This document shows, piece by piece, positions 23,008 to 33,602 of a stretch of DNA of 64,000 nucleotides (position 1 is the stretch's first letter; every line of letters begins with the position of its first letter). The notes under the pieces were generated by a model. The model was not told the DNA's origin and ran no database searches. It saw only the letters and a program-made list of their open reading frames with translations. The DNA is from Allium sativum (lineage: Eukaryota > Streptophyta > Magnoliopsida > Asparagales > Amaryllidaceae), in contig CM060915.1 of NCBI GenBank assembly GCA_030737875.1, positions 569,950,577-570,014,576 of the forward strand. The letters run 5' to 3'. The position numbers and the translations under genes are program-made.

Positions 23008-24512
23008 TTTTACGAAATTAATTGATTGAGTTAGTTTAATTCATTTTGCATTTGAATTATTAGTTAATACTATGGATCTGCTTTTTGAATCAATCGTTAA
23101 GACGAGATCTTCTAATTTGATTGGATCAGTTCCTAATATTATCAGAAAAATTAACACAGATGTATTGTTTTCATACTATAAGTTTTGTGGATGATTGTTT
23201 GAATGAATTAGAAAATTACATATGCATCCTTTTGGACCCTGAATTACATGTTTCCTTTTGACATAGATCTATGAATATATATATATATATATAACATTAT
23301 CTGTCATATTGTTTTATATAAGTTAACATAAAATTCCAGAGATATATACACATATGTATACACACATAATATTGACGCTATAATAGTGATTATAGTATCC
23401 TAAAAGACCATGCTCGTTTGATCAAGAATTTATTTTAATACTGATGATTAAAAGTTAATCATGTACGGTTTAAACAATAACTTCAGATGTTTGCTAAAAT
23501 TCTGGATATTGATTAAGTATACTCTGTTGAACAATATATCAAAAGGTGATGAGTGAAAATGGGATTAAACATCCATGTTGATCAAATCTGTTTTATAGGA
23601 AGTGTCAAAATATATGAATCATTTTGTTTTATTATTGTAGTTTATATTGATAAACTGAATGTTTTAAAGCAAACTACATCGTGAAAAGTTTTTTAAAATA
23701 ATGTAGATTTAAAACAAGTTATTTCATAACTCTATGCATTTATTATCTGAAATGTTTATATTAAGCAAATTTAAGGCTTTTTGCATTTCATTTGATATTG
23801 GTTTTTTTTGTAATACTCTTAAAAATTGTTTGTTTTGCTTGGTTTTAAATTTGTTTACACGAGTAAACGGTACTAAACTTATTATCACAATGTTTGATTA
23901 ATAAGTATTTATGGCTGGACCTTATCATAGATTTTCTCTATTAATTAAAATTGGTTTTATTGGTTAATGAATCAGTAAGATAACACTCTACTGAACTTTG
24001 AATCATTGATATTATTAATAATTAGGTCTAAAAAAATTACCAAGTTTCATATTGTTTTACTTTGTTAATAAACAAAGGTATCCTGGATAAAAACCAAAAT
24101 CCAGTTTTGATTGATAAAAATAGACAATTCATTTTGGAAACTAATTTTTAAGTTGAACTATTACTAGTTTAATCTTGAAAAGTGTTAATTGACCAGATGT
24201 GATTATTGATAATGAAGTGATAAAATTAGGTCAGTTATATTTTTTGTTGAAATAAATACATTATAAAGATAGAGTATAACTCTATTATAAATATATTTGA
24301 TTCAGATAAAATATTATTGATCCTCCTATAATAATATGAATTTTTTTTGAATTGTTACAGGTTACTAAATATTAAGTCAATTAATTTTATGAACATAGCT
24401 TGACAAACAGTTAAACATATATGATAAGCATCTACATTTATGATGATATATGTTTATATATATAATACCACTTCTTGTACCGTCATATAAGGATATTGAT
24501 TTTTTTTGGTAC
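23008..24512 (+). mobile_element. Non-coding interior of the 21557 element, 3' end lost
   Basis: AT-rich sequence with no ORF of note and no gag or pol motif on either strand. A short TA microsatellite lies at 23276-23292. The element is interrupted at 24513 by another LTR, and I do not find its remaining part or its second LTR in the window. It may have been non-coding from the start, or truncated. Confidence 0.5.
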
Positions 24513-25904
24513 TGTTAATAATAGTTTTCATTAGCACCAGAATCAGGTCGACGGGGATGAACCTAGAGGGAATTGGTTCGCTCATTCTTCGCAAGTGTGG
24601 GTTAGACTGTTGTTTCTGGGTATAAAGACCAAGTTCTCTGGGAGATCTAAGCTCGTTGATCACACCTAAGCTTATAGAAACGGTTTAGGTCGACTGAGAG
24701 GAATCATTTCCTCTGATTATAGGTATAAATTCGGCCAAGAAACCCGACATATGTAGGTAACAAACAGTAAATCAAAATCACAATAGTTGAAAATGATAAA
24801 CTCAAAGTAAATACCGTAGGTGTAGATCTCGTTCTTTATTAATCTTTTTCTTATATGAACAGAATCAAAGAGATCTTTAAATTGGTCTCCATTTATAGGG
24901 TTTTCTAAATAGGGACAAATATGCAAGAAATCCCCCTCCCCTCTCCCCGTAATGTGACTCCTGGGGTCTTATTTATAGGGAACTTGGGGCCTTTTCCGTT
25001 GTTGGGCTGTTAGGCCCTCAGGAGTCTTTGTCGGCCGCATTTTCCTTTGGTCTCAAATGTTTTCGCTTCTGGACGTTTTGAAGTGTTAATTATAGTTTCT
25101 GCAATGAAGGTTTCAGCTAACCACAAGCCTCTTTGAGATTGATATGCGCTTGCTATCATTGTAGCTCTTTGAAAGGTATTTTGAGCTCTCAGTTGCATGC
25201 TCTCGGTCGTAGAGTTTTAGATATAGGCTTCCGGTTTTCCCGTGAATACTTGGAGGAGCCTTCCCTCATTATGTATGTGGATAGCTGCCGGTTTGGAATC
25301 ACTGTCGGTGTCTGTGCTGAATAGACTAGTGTGGATAGCTTGTATCCCTTCCAGGGTTCCGGTTTGCTTTTCGGTGGGATTTCCAGGTATAGCCTGATGC
25401 TCCAGAAGGTTGTTCTCAGTAATTCATCTATTGTTTATCAAGACGTTCTCTCAGCATTTATGTGGTGGGTGTTTCGGAAGTTGGTTCCAGATAATCCTTA
25501 TGCTTTTTCGGCTTGATTCTCTTGATGTTTCAACCTCTTATCTTATCGGTATTAGGCGGGTTAGTATTGAGGGTCCTTTTGGCCTTCCGGGTTCCCATAG
25601 GCGGAGCTTCTTTCTCCAACTTTCTTGATTTCTGACCTGGATGGCTTCGCACCACAAGACCACCTGCTGGGTTGACGCTGTGGGAAGGATCCCGCCGGTA
25701 TGACTTTGTTGGCTTTCTATAGGCCTTGAGTTTCTTCCTTTTGGGAAGGTGTCAATGTATGTCGCTCCCAGATCATTCCTTTTGGCTTTCGGTTCTTTCT
25801 ATTATTTGTCTCCCTGCTTTCGGGGGGGAGGGGGGTTCTTCTACACTCATATTCTTCCGATACCACTTCACCATCAGCTGGTTTCAGAGTTAATTTTGGT
25901 AACA
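24513..25904 (-). repeat. 3' LTR (1392 bp) of the large non-coding element
   Basis: On the minus strand it starts TGTTACCAAAATTAACTC at 25904 and ends in ATTATTAACA at 24513. It matches 32243-33602 in the same orientation throughout, for example CACCAGAATCAGGTCGACG against CACCGGAATCAGGTGGACG. TATTTATAGGG-type sequences (24887-24980) may be the promoter on either strand. The plus-strand ORFs here are interrupted in the second copy, so I do not call them genes. Confidence 0.8.
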
Positions 25905-25915
25905 TTTTCCCCCCT
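25905..25915 (-). other. Polypurine tract
   Basis: The minus strand reads AAGGGGGGAAAA directly before TGTTACC, the LTR start. It fixes the element's orientation and the inner LTR edge. Confidence 0.75.
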
Positions 25916-26917
25916 TAGTGAAGGGGTATTTTTGACTTTTCAAGTCAAGCCTTTTGTCTTTTCCGAAGTCATCCTGTGTCTTTTGATCTCCCTCAACCAA
26001 GTGCGTTGATTGGTCCCCTTCTAGGTGATCTAAATCGTCCTTGGATTTTAAATACAGATTCTTCTTCTTTTCACTTTTTACTTCTGGCCAACATTTCTGT
26101 TTTCCCCGCATAAATCTTGTTCGTCAATCTGGTCCCAGATGTACGGTTGAGAGACAAGGCGAATCTCTTTTTCCCCAAAAAAGGAATTTTCTTTTTCTCT
26201 CACCTCCTTTTTCCTACATAGAATTTCACTAAAGCAAGGTTACCGTTCATCGAAATTTGTCACACTATCTCCCCTAGGATTTCAGATCTAACTAGTAGTA
26301 AGTTTTCTTGTTCAAACTTCAATCACCGATCTGCATTATGCTTTGAATCGGGAATTGATGGCTCTAGCGTAGATTAAACTCTCACTAATCGTCCAAGATG
26401 ATGATTAATGGTGATCTTTAAGAAGTTGTACCCTTCCCCGTTCATTACTAGGGCTTTGAGAAGTAAAATTTGTACAAACAAATAATTCATAATAGAAGGT
26501 AATTTAACATGCTTACATGGATCTTCCTAGCCAAGATCGTTGTCCCATGGGATAACAAAATTTTGTGCCACCTGTATGTCTGTGTGTTGTTTGTGTGCAA
26601 TCATCAAATATAAATTAGATTGAAATACATGTTTATGTTATGGTATCACCTGGCAGGACTATGTCTGAGATCTTACAAATTAGTAACTCCAACCTGAACA
26701 AATCCGGGTTTGTTCAATGGAGGGGAAGCTTGGAGTGAAGGGACTATGAGTGAATAGTGCCATAGGTAAAGTCCTAGGTGTCTTGAACTAGCATTCTTCC
26801 CTTCTATTCCTAAAATTTCCGTGTGGGCATGCCCCTCCACCTTTGGGACAAAATCTTCTAGAACAACCTTCTCTCTCTCGTTCCGTATTCCTTGGGGATG
26901 GTTCATACCAACCCTCT
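25916..26917. other. Interior stretch without a recognisable gene
   Basis: Mixed composition between the polypurine tract and the first opposite-strand ORF. Several short overlapping ORFs on both strands show no domain. If the plus-strand ORF at 26918 is transcribed, its promoter and 5' untranslated part should lie here; I see no convincing TATA box. Confidence 0.4.
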
Positions 26918-28044
26918 ATGGTCTCTTCCCCTCCTGAACTTTTGTCTAAAAAGAGGTCTGCTTCGGCCTTCAACAACGATCCTTCTAAGGGTCAGAAGAG
27001 GGAAAATTTTGTTTCCCGTTCTTCTGGAGATGAAATTGTTGAGTTGCCTTGTCGTCGGCTACCGTATACCCTCCTTGCACCTTCTTTTGGAAGTTTTCCT
27101 AATGTCTTCCCTTCTGTAGCGGAGACTATAGGAAGTGACTTTGTTGCTAGTTTCTTAAGATCTAATTCTCAGGGAGATTCAGATTTAAGAGAGTGTGAGT
27201 CCCTCCTTTCTCCTTATCGGTTGTGTGACCCCTTGATTTCTTCTTTACAGGCCTTGGACTTTGATAAGATTATCGTATCTATCTTACTATCCATTGATGT
27301 CTCCGATGTTCCGAAATTTTCCTCCGAAGAATGGTCTAATTTTTGCCTTAGTCTTGTTAAAAGACAACTTTTGATTTGTACTCTTAGTTTCCTAAGACAT
27401 TCTATCCGCCTTCTTGATGTAAGGACTAACATCATATTGTTCCTCTTTTCTTTTTAGATATCCAGGAATTGGTATGTTGCCAGGGCGACAGCTACCTCCT
27501 TATCCCGGGAGAAGAAAGAACTCCAAGAAGAGAGGACCATGTTAGAGTTTAAGCTCCACGATTTAACCTTTGCGAAGAGTAGCAATAAAGAGGTTTGTAG
27601 CCAACTGAGGTGTCTCTTGAGAGGGAAAGGGCTGGCAACAGTTCCTTAGCTACTGAAGCCTCAATCCTTAAGTGTGAACAGTCGGATATGTTGATGAAGC
27701 ATGTAGGGAGATTGAAAACAAGGGAAGCAATTTTTTCTGAGGCTAAGCGGATAGTTTACGAGACTCAGGACCAGATTTCCTTGTTTTTGAAGGTGCATTT
27801 TTCAGACATGATGTCTGAATGTTATGAAAAAACTATCTTTTTAGTCTACCGTGATAACCATTGTAAGTTCCTGAAGATGGACTTTCCTTCTCTTCCCTTA
27901 TCCCTTCGGAATAGGATCTTGGGGAGCGCTATTACTTTGGGGGGGGCACTGAGGTTTCTGAAGGGAAAAAGGCAAAGGTTGAGGATCTTTTGTTTGTCGA
28001 AAAGCTGCCCGACTACTCAATGTCTGGAGATGATTAAAATCTGA
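26918..28044 (+). pseudogene. ORF antisense to its LTR element: N-terminal part and coiled coil
   Basis: I do not recognise the domain. From the first in-frame ATG (26918, MVSSPPELLSKKRSAS) an acidic/serine-rich protein runs to about 27417, with PSLSPYRLC-type hydrophobic-aromatic patches and SSEEWSNFCLSLVKRQLL. A GTAAGG at 27418 and a pyrimidine-rich TTTTCTTTTTAG at 27447-27458 look like an intron. The next exon continues in frame (ISRNWYVARATATSLSRE) into a charged helix KKELQEERTMLEFKLHDL. A frameshift near 27605 leads to VSLERERAGNSS and further helical sequence to 28044, a likely coiled coil. Plant Tat-lineage elements carry an antisense ORF at this position, between pol and 3' LTR; this is the best explanation. 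A captured host gene is the alternative. Confidence 0.45.
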
Positions 28045-28237
28045 TTTTTCATATAGGAGGTGGTAATTTAGGCGACTCGTGTGGAGATGGTAGGTTTTCA
28101 GAGGGATTCAATATTCTAGAGCTTGGTGAAAGTGAACAAGCGGTGCACACAGCCTCCTCCATTCCTTAGGTATACATCTCAGTTTCTGAATTCCTTCTTT
28201 GCTTGTAGAAGTTGACCCTTGATGGATTGTTCTTACG

Positions 28238-28510
28238 GTGATGAAAATTCTATTTTCGTTGATTACCATGTGTTTCAAGGATGACCATCATTCTCTCTCT
28301 AAGCTAAGGTGGGAATTTCTTACAAAGCCTCCTTATAAATCTGGCAGGGAACGCTTTTTGAAAGAGCTCAAACATATTTATATGAAGTACCCTCAGTTAT
28401 CTTTCAACTACTTGGGGAATGACAGGGAAATGATATTAAAGAAACTTAGAACTCATTATGCGAAGTTGATATGTAACATGAAGGAAAAGAGTACTGGGGA
28501 GAGAAAATAA
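28238..28510 (+). pseudogene. Further exon-like ORF of the opposite-strand gene
   Basis: A 90-codon ORF rich in Lys, Glu and aromatic residues (KLRWEFLTKPPYKSGRERFL, YPQLSFNYLGND). It follows the previous ORF on the same strand after about 190 bases. I recognise no family. The composition resembles the other pieces and suggests a continuing reading frame or another exon; splice sites were not convincingly paired. Confidence 0.3.
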
Positions 28511-28735
28511 CTTGCTGCATTCTTTTTAGTTGAAAATAGCGCATGTGGACATGAATTGTATTCGTTTTCATTTTCTTTCTGTTGCATGCATTTCTAGGGC
28601 TCAAATAATGATGTCTTCTGGCAATAAATTTCACAAATGGTAGCTTATTTTTTTATGTGAATAGGAAAGTTCACCCGAAGACACTTCCTCTTTCGTAGAT
28701 AAAGGTGTTTTGCTTACTTTGCGCTTAGCAGATTT

Positions 28736-29437
28736 GTGGGGAATTCTCCTACCGGTTTTGATGGTGGATCTGCCTTGTTCGGGGAGGCATTTACGCAATG
28801 TTTGAAGGAACAAATAAGTATATTGGAGGCTCAAATAATGAAAAAGGATAAAAACATCCTCGAAGCGAAGAGAAGTATAAAGACAAATCATTTTATCGAC
28901 TTTTATGGAGAAAAGGAGCAACTCTAGTGTCAAGCTACTGACTTAGAGGCGAGATGTGAAGACGTACTAGTAAAATGTAAAGAATGGGGATCTATAGTTG
29001 GATACGCTCTTAGAATCTCTACTTCTGGTATCTCGCAGGCTTCGATGGGGTCCGAATCTTCAAAGCTTGGGATAGGGGACTTTGCCTATGGAATGGGTTA
29101 TTCCCTTGTTGTCTGGTGGCATAGATAGGTTAAGGCCAACATGAATGGTTTTTATGATAGAAAGGGGATTGAGGGCAACTCTCGTCGTACTGACTTTTAT
29201 ATTTTCAAAATTAAGTAATTTTAAAAGGAGAAATAGTCTTTGCGCAAAGATGTCTTTGACTTAAAGAAGGAAAACAAAAACCTTTGTGCAATGGGCAAGG
29301 CTTTCAATCAAGCTTTAAAGTGGCAGCCTAAGCCTTTGGATGACTCATGCGTGGTCACAGAGAAGATGCGAAAAGTCGACGTTCTTTTGCGTATTGTAAT
29401 TCACCGTTCTGCCACTTCTTCCTGGTCCCATGAATAA
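28736..29437 (+). pseudogene. Coiled-coil-like continuation of the opposite-strand gene
   Basis: Two open stretches (28736-28927 and 29240-29437) with heptad-like helices: LKEQISILEAQIMKKDKNIL and LRKDVFDLKKENKNLCAMG. Between them the frame reads CQATDLEARCEDVLVKCKEW after a single TAG at 28927. Part of the interval (29100-29240) carries several stops. The piece fits the C-terminal coiled coil of an antisense ORF in an LTR element, now decayed. Function unknown. Confidence 0.35.
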
Positions 29438-30109
29438 GATGCATTCTACCGAGGGCTAGACTATTGCTTATACAGGAGTTGTAGATCTGGGACATGGTTG
29501 TTTTTTCTTTATTTGGAGATGTATTTATTTCATGAACTTCCTTGTAAACAATTATGCAATGTACGAAGTATACAACATTTAGCCAGTGGAGAATAGTATA
29601 TATTATATTGCAACAGTATATACGAATAGGGGTAGGACATACAATGATATTACTTAACACATGACCATGCATTTCCGTATAAACGCTTTTCTTTAGCAAT
29701 GGTTATATCATGAAAAGGTGCACATCCCCAACCTGTTTTGTTGGGAGTTTGTCTTATGGGCTTTTAAATATCATCCTATACTCTTGGTGGGATTAACAAT
29801 ATCAAAGTGCGTTAAACATGATAGGCCTATAGTGCTCATTCGTGTTTTGTTTATTAGTGCAAACATTTGATATACTCGTATAAATCAAAGACACTTTCTT
29901 GAGCAAAAGAAAAATGAGAGAGGCTACATGTTTGTGCCTAATAATGGTGGAAATGCGCTTCCAAGCCAGATCTGAGTTGGGACGAGGGTTAACTAACTCT
30001 TTCTTATTCAGCTCTGATAATTCAAACTGATCTAGATCCGGATGCCTTGTGTTGAGACTGGAACCCTACATCCGACTGTAATTTGCGCCTTCGTGTCGAG
30101 CCGAGGCCG

Positions 30110-30660
30110 GGTTACTTCTTCCAATGTTTGTGAAGAACTGAATAAACCCCGGTTCGAGTATTTAAGACTGTAGGCCGGAGTTTCCCTTTCAACTTTAGTG
30201 GAAGTCCCGAAATAACCCTTATCCGAATAATTAAAGATTGGGAACCGTGAAGCCCTGGTATTAGCAAAGCACTGAATCGACCCTGACTCGGTATCAATAT
30301 GAATAGAAGACCGGGACTCCTTCGGTGTTTATGGGGAGTCGAATCAACTCAGATTTGGGTACTAGCATAGATAGAAGACCGAAAACCTCTTTCGACATTT
30401 GTGAAGGGCCAAATCGACCTAGATTCGGGTATTAATATAGAAGACCGGAACCCCCTACGGTATTTGTGAAGAGCCGAATCGACCCAGACTCAGGTATTAA
30501 TATAGAAGACCAGAACCCCCTCCGGTATTTGTGAAGAGCCGTATTTACCTAGATTCAGGTATTAATGTAGATGACCAGAACCCCCTTCGGTATTTGTGAA
30601 GAGCCGAATCGTCTCATATTTGGGTTTTTACGTAGAAGACCGGAACCCCCTCCGGTATTG
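30110..30660. repeat. Tandem array, about 65-72 bp units
   Basis: Seven to eight units sharing AGAAGACCGGAACCCCCT, CGGTATTTGTGAAGAGCCGA, ATCGACC and (C/G)AGGTATTAATAT. The middle and right units (about 30380-30660) are very similar; the left ones (30110-30330) are degraded, with AACTGAATAAACC and AAGTCCCGAAATAACC in place of the consensus. The gradient suggests expansion from the right. CCCCCTCCGG within each unit can fold on itself. Confidence 0.9.
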
Positions 30661-30839
30661 ATTGTTTTGGCATCCCTTTTGGATTTGATCTGTGAAGCAG
30701 AGGTGCTACATGCTTCCTGAGCCACTCCTGGGGATTTTGATGTCAAAGCAGGGGATGTACGTGCTTTGTTGGCCACTCTCTGGGCCTGTGCATCCGGTGC
30801 ACTTGGCTAGCTTATCCACAAGCAGGGCCCAAGGACTTA

Positions 30840-31340
30840 CCCGACCTATCTCTAGGAGGCGCCTTATCCTGACCATTGTAGGCGATGATAAGGTCTTGGA
30901 AACTTAGATAGGGCCATCGTAGCCACAGAACTAAGGTTTACTCTTTTGATGCTCTATATTGACCGTCGTAGATTTTGATAGTGCCTTATACACCACTCCC
31001 TTCGAGGGGTGCCCTATCCTGACCATCGTATGCGATTATAGGGGTTTGCGTTCCCTTCTGCGGGTAACGTGGAACATAAGCAGAGGTAGGACATGCTCTT
31101 CTGCGAGCAAAGGTAGGAGGTGATTAGTTCTAGCAGAGGCAGGGCGTGCTAAGATTAGATGCACTGCCACGACCATTTCTGGTGTGAAACGGAGGCTTAT
31201 GCTTTTAATGCTTTAACCCTGCCCCCCTCCCCTCCCCCCCACCCCTGATTTGGGCATGGAAAAAGACTTACAAGCCATCCCCCTCCCGGGGATGCCTCGT
31301 CCTAACCAATTTGGCGATGACGAGGGATTTACTCCGTTTA
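30840..31340. repeat. Second, degenerate repeat family
   Basis: A motif of the form (GG)CGCCTTATCCTGACCATTGTAGGCGATGATAAGG occurs near 30857 and again, altered, near 31008 (TGCCCTATCCTGACCATCGT) and 31290 (TGCCTCGTCCTAACCAATT). The ends of each motif are complementary (CCTTATC and GATAAGG), so each can form a hairpin. A C-rich run (about 31222-31252) lies between copies. A related, weaker repeat (AGCAGAGG, GGGATGTACGTGC-like) covers 30690-31190. Confidence 0.55.
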
Positions 31341-31780
31341 CGATTAGACCCCTTTTGGGTTTCCTTTTAAATTCCGAGAGGAGGGTTTTTCGTATTCTTG
31401 AAGATGTTTAGTAATCCTTTTCCTAAGGATTTTTCCCGAATTCACTTAGATTTTTTTCATAAACTCTTGTAATTGGCTTTGGCTGATGAATCTAACGATG
31501 GTTTCCCCGAGGATTCTGCAGTGATTAGTCTCGTGTCCATTCATCATGTGGTAATCGCAGTAAGGCCCTCCTAGTTTCCTTTCATATTTGGGCTTTTTCT
31601 TCGTGAATGACTAATAGTTGAGTTCGTGCTTGGTTAGGAAGTACATGTTCTCCATCAAAGTGGTGAGGTAGTATTCCTTGGGTATCCTTGGCGTCCTTTA
31701 TCTTGCTGCTAGGGTTTAATCCTTTTGTGACCCCGCCTAGGTGCAGTGCCTACACTTTCGTTCTTTCCTCCAAGAACATA

Positions 31781-32134
31781 CTAAAATTGAGATGTTATCG
31801 CTTTGGACCATTTGTTGGCGAAATGGTTGAAATCGTCCATTATTTCTCGTTCAAGCTTCGTCCCCCTAACTTTCCTAAGGAGGGTTTTCTTTAGGTGAGA
31901 GAAAATGCTAATACCTTTGAATGTAGAGTCATTTAGAGGAGGCGCTAGGGTTAGCCCTATGTGGGAATAGCTATAGTTCTCGATATCGGGAGCATATTGT
32001 TCCATTCCCTCCCTCTGCTTCATTATGCGTAAGGGTTTTATTCTCACCCTTAGTTCTTCTGTTACTCCTAGGTCCATGATTTCCGATTCATCCATTCGAG
32101 ATTCTGAAGGCTTTTGCCAGAACCTCTTACCCAT
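31781..32134 (-). CDS. Hypothetical 117-aa ORF after the primer site
   Basis: An ORF on the element's own strand, starting about 110 bases after the primer site, where gag would begin. It opens MGKRFWQKPSESRMDESEIM and is rich in charged residues (REGMEQYAPDIENY). No zinc knuckle, gag core or other motif is visible. It could be a stump of gag after a large deletion, or chance. Confidence 0.2.
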   Translation of the reverse strand: MGKRFWQKPSESRMDESEIMDLGVTEELRVRIKPLRIMKQREGMEQYAPDIENYSYSHIGLTLAPPLNDSTFKGISIFSHLKKTLLRKVRGTKLEREIMDDFNHFANKWSKAITSQF

Positions 32135-32164
32135 AACTTTGCTTCTTCAAAGATTTAGTCCAAT

Positions 32165-32242
32165 CCGAGACGGAATAGCTCAGGTAGGTATGTGGTAGGC
32201 TTAACCACAAGGTCAGAGGTTCGGGCCCTCCTTCTAGTGCCA
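32165..32242 (+). other. tRNA-like sequence covering the primer site, ending in CCA
   Basis: The plus strand reads TAGCTCAGGTAGG (like a tRNA D-arm and A box), then a perfect five-pair anticodon-type stem GTGGT/ACCAC around AGGCTTA, then GGTCAGAGGTTCGGGCCC (T-arm, like a B box) and CTTCTAGTGCCA at the LTR edge. The 7-base arms GACGGAA and TTCTAGT can form five of seven acceptor pairs, counting G-T. On the minus strand its end is the primer site TGGCACTAGAAGGAGGGC. Only about 18 bases are needed for priming, yet the tRNA likeness runs on for about 75. The loop lacks the invariant T before the anticodon, so an active tRNA gene is unlikely. A tRNA-derived SINE head is the main alternative. Confidence 0.6.
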
Positions 32243-33602
32243 AAGTTTTAACGATAGTTTTCGTCAACACCGGAATCAGGTGGACGAGGATGAACCTGAG
32301 AGGGAAATGGTTCGCTCATCCTTTGCAAGTTTGGGCTAGACTACCGTTTCTGGGTATCAAGACCAAATTTACTAGGAGGTCAAAGCTCGCTGATCACACC
32401 TAATCTTACAGAAATGGTTTAGGTCGATTGAGAGGAGTCATTTCCTCTAATTATTGGTATAAATTTGGCCAAGAAACCAGGCATACGTAGGTAGAAAACA
32501 GTAAATCAAAATCATAATAACTGAAAATGATAAACTCACAGTAAATACCATAGGTGTAGATCACGTTCTTTATTAATCTTTTTCTTACACGAACATAATC
32601 GAAGAGATCTTTAAATTGGTCTCCATTTTTTGGTTTTTCTAAAGAGGAAAAAAAAAAAGAAATCCCCCCATAATGTGACTCCTGGGGTCTTATTTTCAGG
32701 GAACTTGGGGCCTCTTTCACTGTTGGGCCATTAGGCCTTCAGGAGTCTTTGTCGACCGCATTTTTTTTGGTCTCGAATGTTTTCGCTTCTAGACATTTTG
32801 AAGTGTTAATTACATCATCTACAATGACGGTTTCGGCTAACCATGAGCCTCTTTGAGATTGATATGCGCTTGCTGTCGTTCTAACTCTTTAGAAGGTATT
32901 TTGAGCTCTCAATTGCATGCTCTCGCAGTTTTAGATATAGGTTTCCGGTTTTCTCGTGAATACTTAGAGGAGCCTGCCCTCAATATGTATGTGGATAGTT
33001 GCCAGTTCGGAATCACTATCAGTGTCTGTGCTGCATAGACTGGTATGGATAGCTTGTATCCCTTCTATTGTTCTGGTTTTCTTTTCTGTGGGATTTTCAG
33101 TATAGCTCGATGCTATAGATGGGTGTTCAAGGTAATTCATCTGTTGTTTATCAAGAAGTTCTCTCGTCATTTATGCGGTTGGTGTTTCGAAAGTTGGTTC
33201 CAGATAATCCTTACGATTTTCCGACTTTATGCTCTTGGTGTTTCAACCTCTTATCGTATCAGTATTAAGTGGGTTAGTATTGTGGGTCCTTTCAGCCTTC
33301 CGGGTTCCCATAAGAAGGGATTCTTTCTCCAACTTTCTTGGTTTCTGACCTGGATGGCTTCACACTACAAGACCACCTACCGGGTTGACGCTGTGGGAAG
33401 GATCCCGCTAGTCTGACTTTGTTGGATAGATCCTTCCGGTTAGATCCATGCCTAATGAACTTTATTGGCTTTCTATAGACCTTGAGTTTCCTCCTTCTAG
33501 GAAGGTGTCGTTGTATGTCGCTCCCGGATCATTCTTTCTGGCATTCGGTTCTTTCTATTATTTGGCTCCCTACTTTCCAAGTGGGAGGGGGAGGGGCTAT
33601 TC
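32243..33602 (-). repeat. 5' LTR of the large non-coding element, outer end lost
   Basis: It matches 24513-25820 base by base in order, with many small changes. Its right part stops after GGGAGGGGGAGGGGC, about 80 bases before the LTR's expected TG start, where another LTR begins at 33603. The divergence between the two LTRs is visibly high, so the element is old. Confidence 0.78.

Larger units (their letters stand above)
24513..33602 (-). mobile_element. Large LTR element without gag-pol, with opposite-strand ORFs and tandem arrays
   Basis: Two direct repeats, 24513-25904 and about 32243-33602, frame a 6.3 kb interior. On the minus strand the order is 5' LTR, primer site TGGCACTAGAAGGAGGGC (from 32242 leftward), leader, tandem repeats, a region whose ORFs run on the plus strand, polypurine tract (25915-25905) and 3' LTR. 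No gag, RT or integrase motif is seen. The layout recalls Tat/Retand-lineage Ty3 elements, which are known to carry an antisense ORF and variable tandem repeats between pol and the 3' LTR; here pol is gone. The 5' LTR lacks its last roughly 80 bases because another LTR inserted at 33603. Confidence 0.7.

Noticed and set aside
25010..26232. Many short ORFs on both strands near the 3' LTR of the large element
   Set aside because: The second LTR copy breaks most of them, and none has a recognisable motif.
31222..31252. C-rich run as a G-quadruplex site
   Set aside because: The C runs are present, but spacing is irregular and only this one copy is available, so I make no structural claim.
32165..32242. 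Functional tRNA gene
   Set aside because: Two acceptor mismatches, no T before the anticodon position, and location at an LTR edge argue against an active gene.
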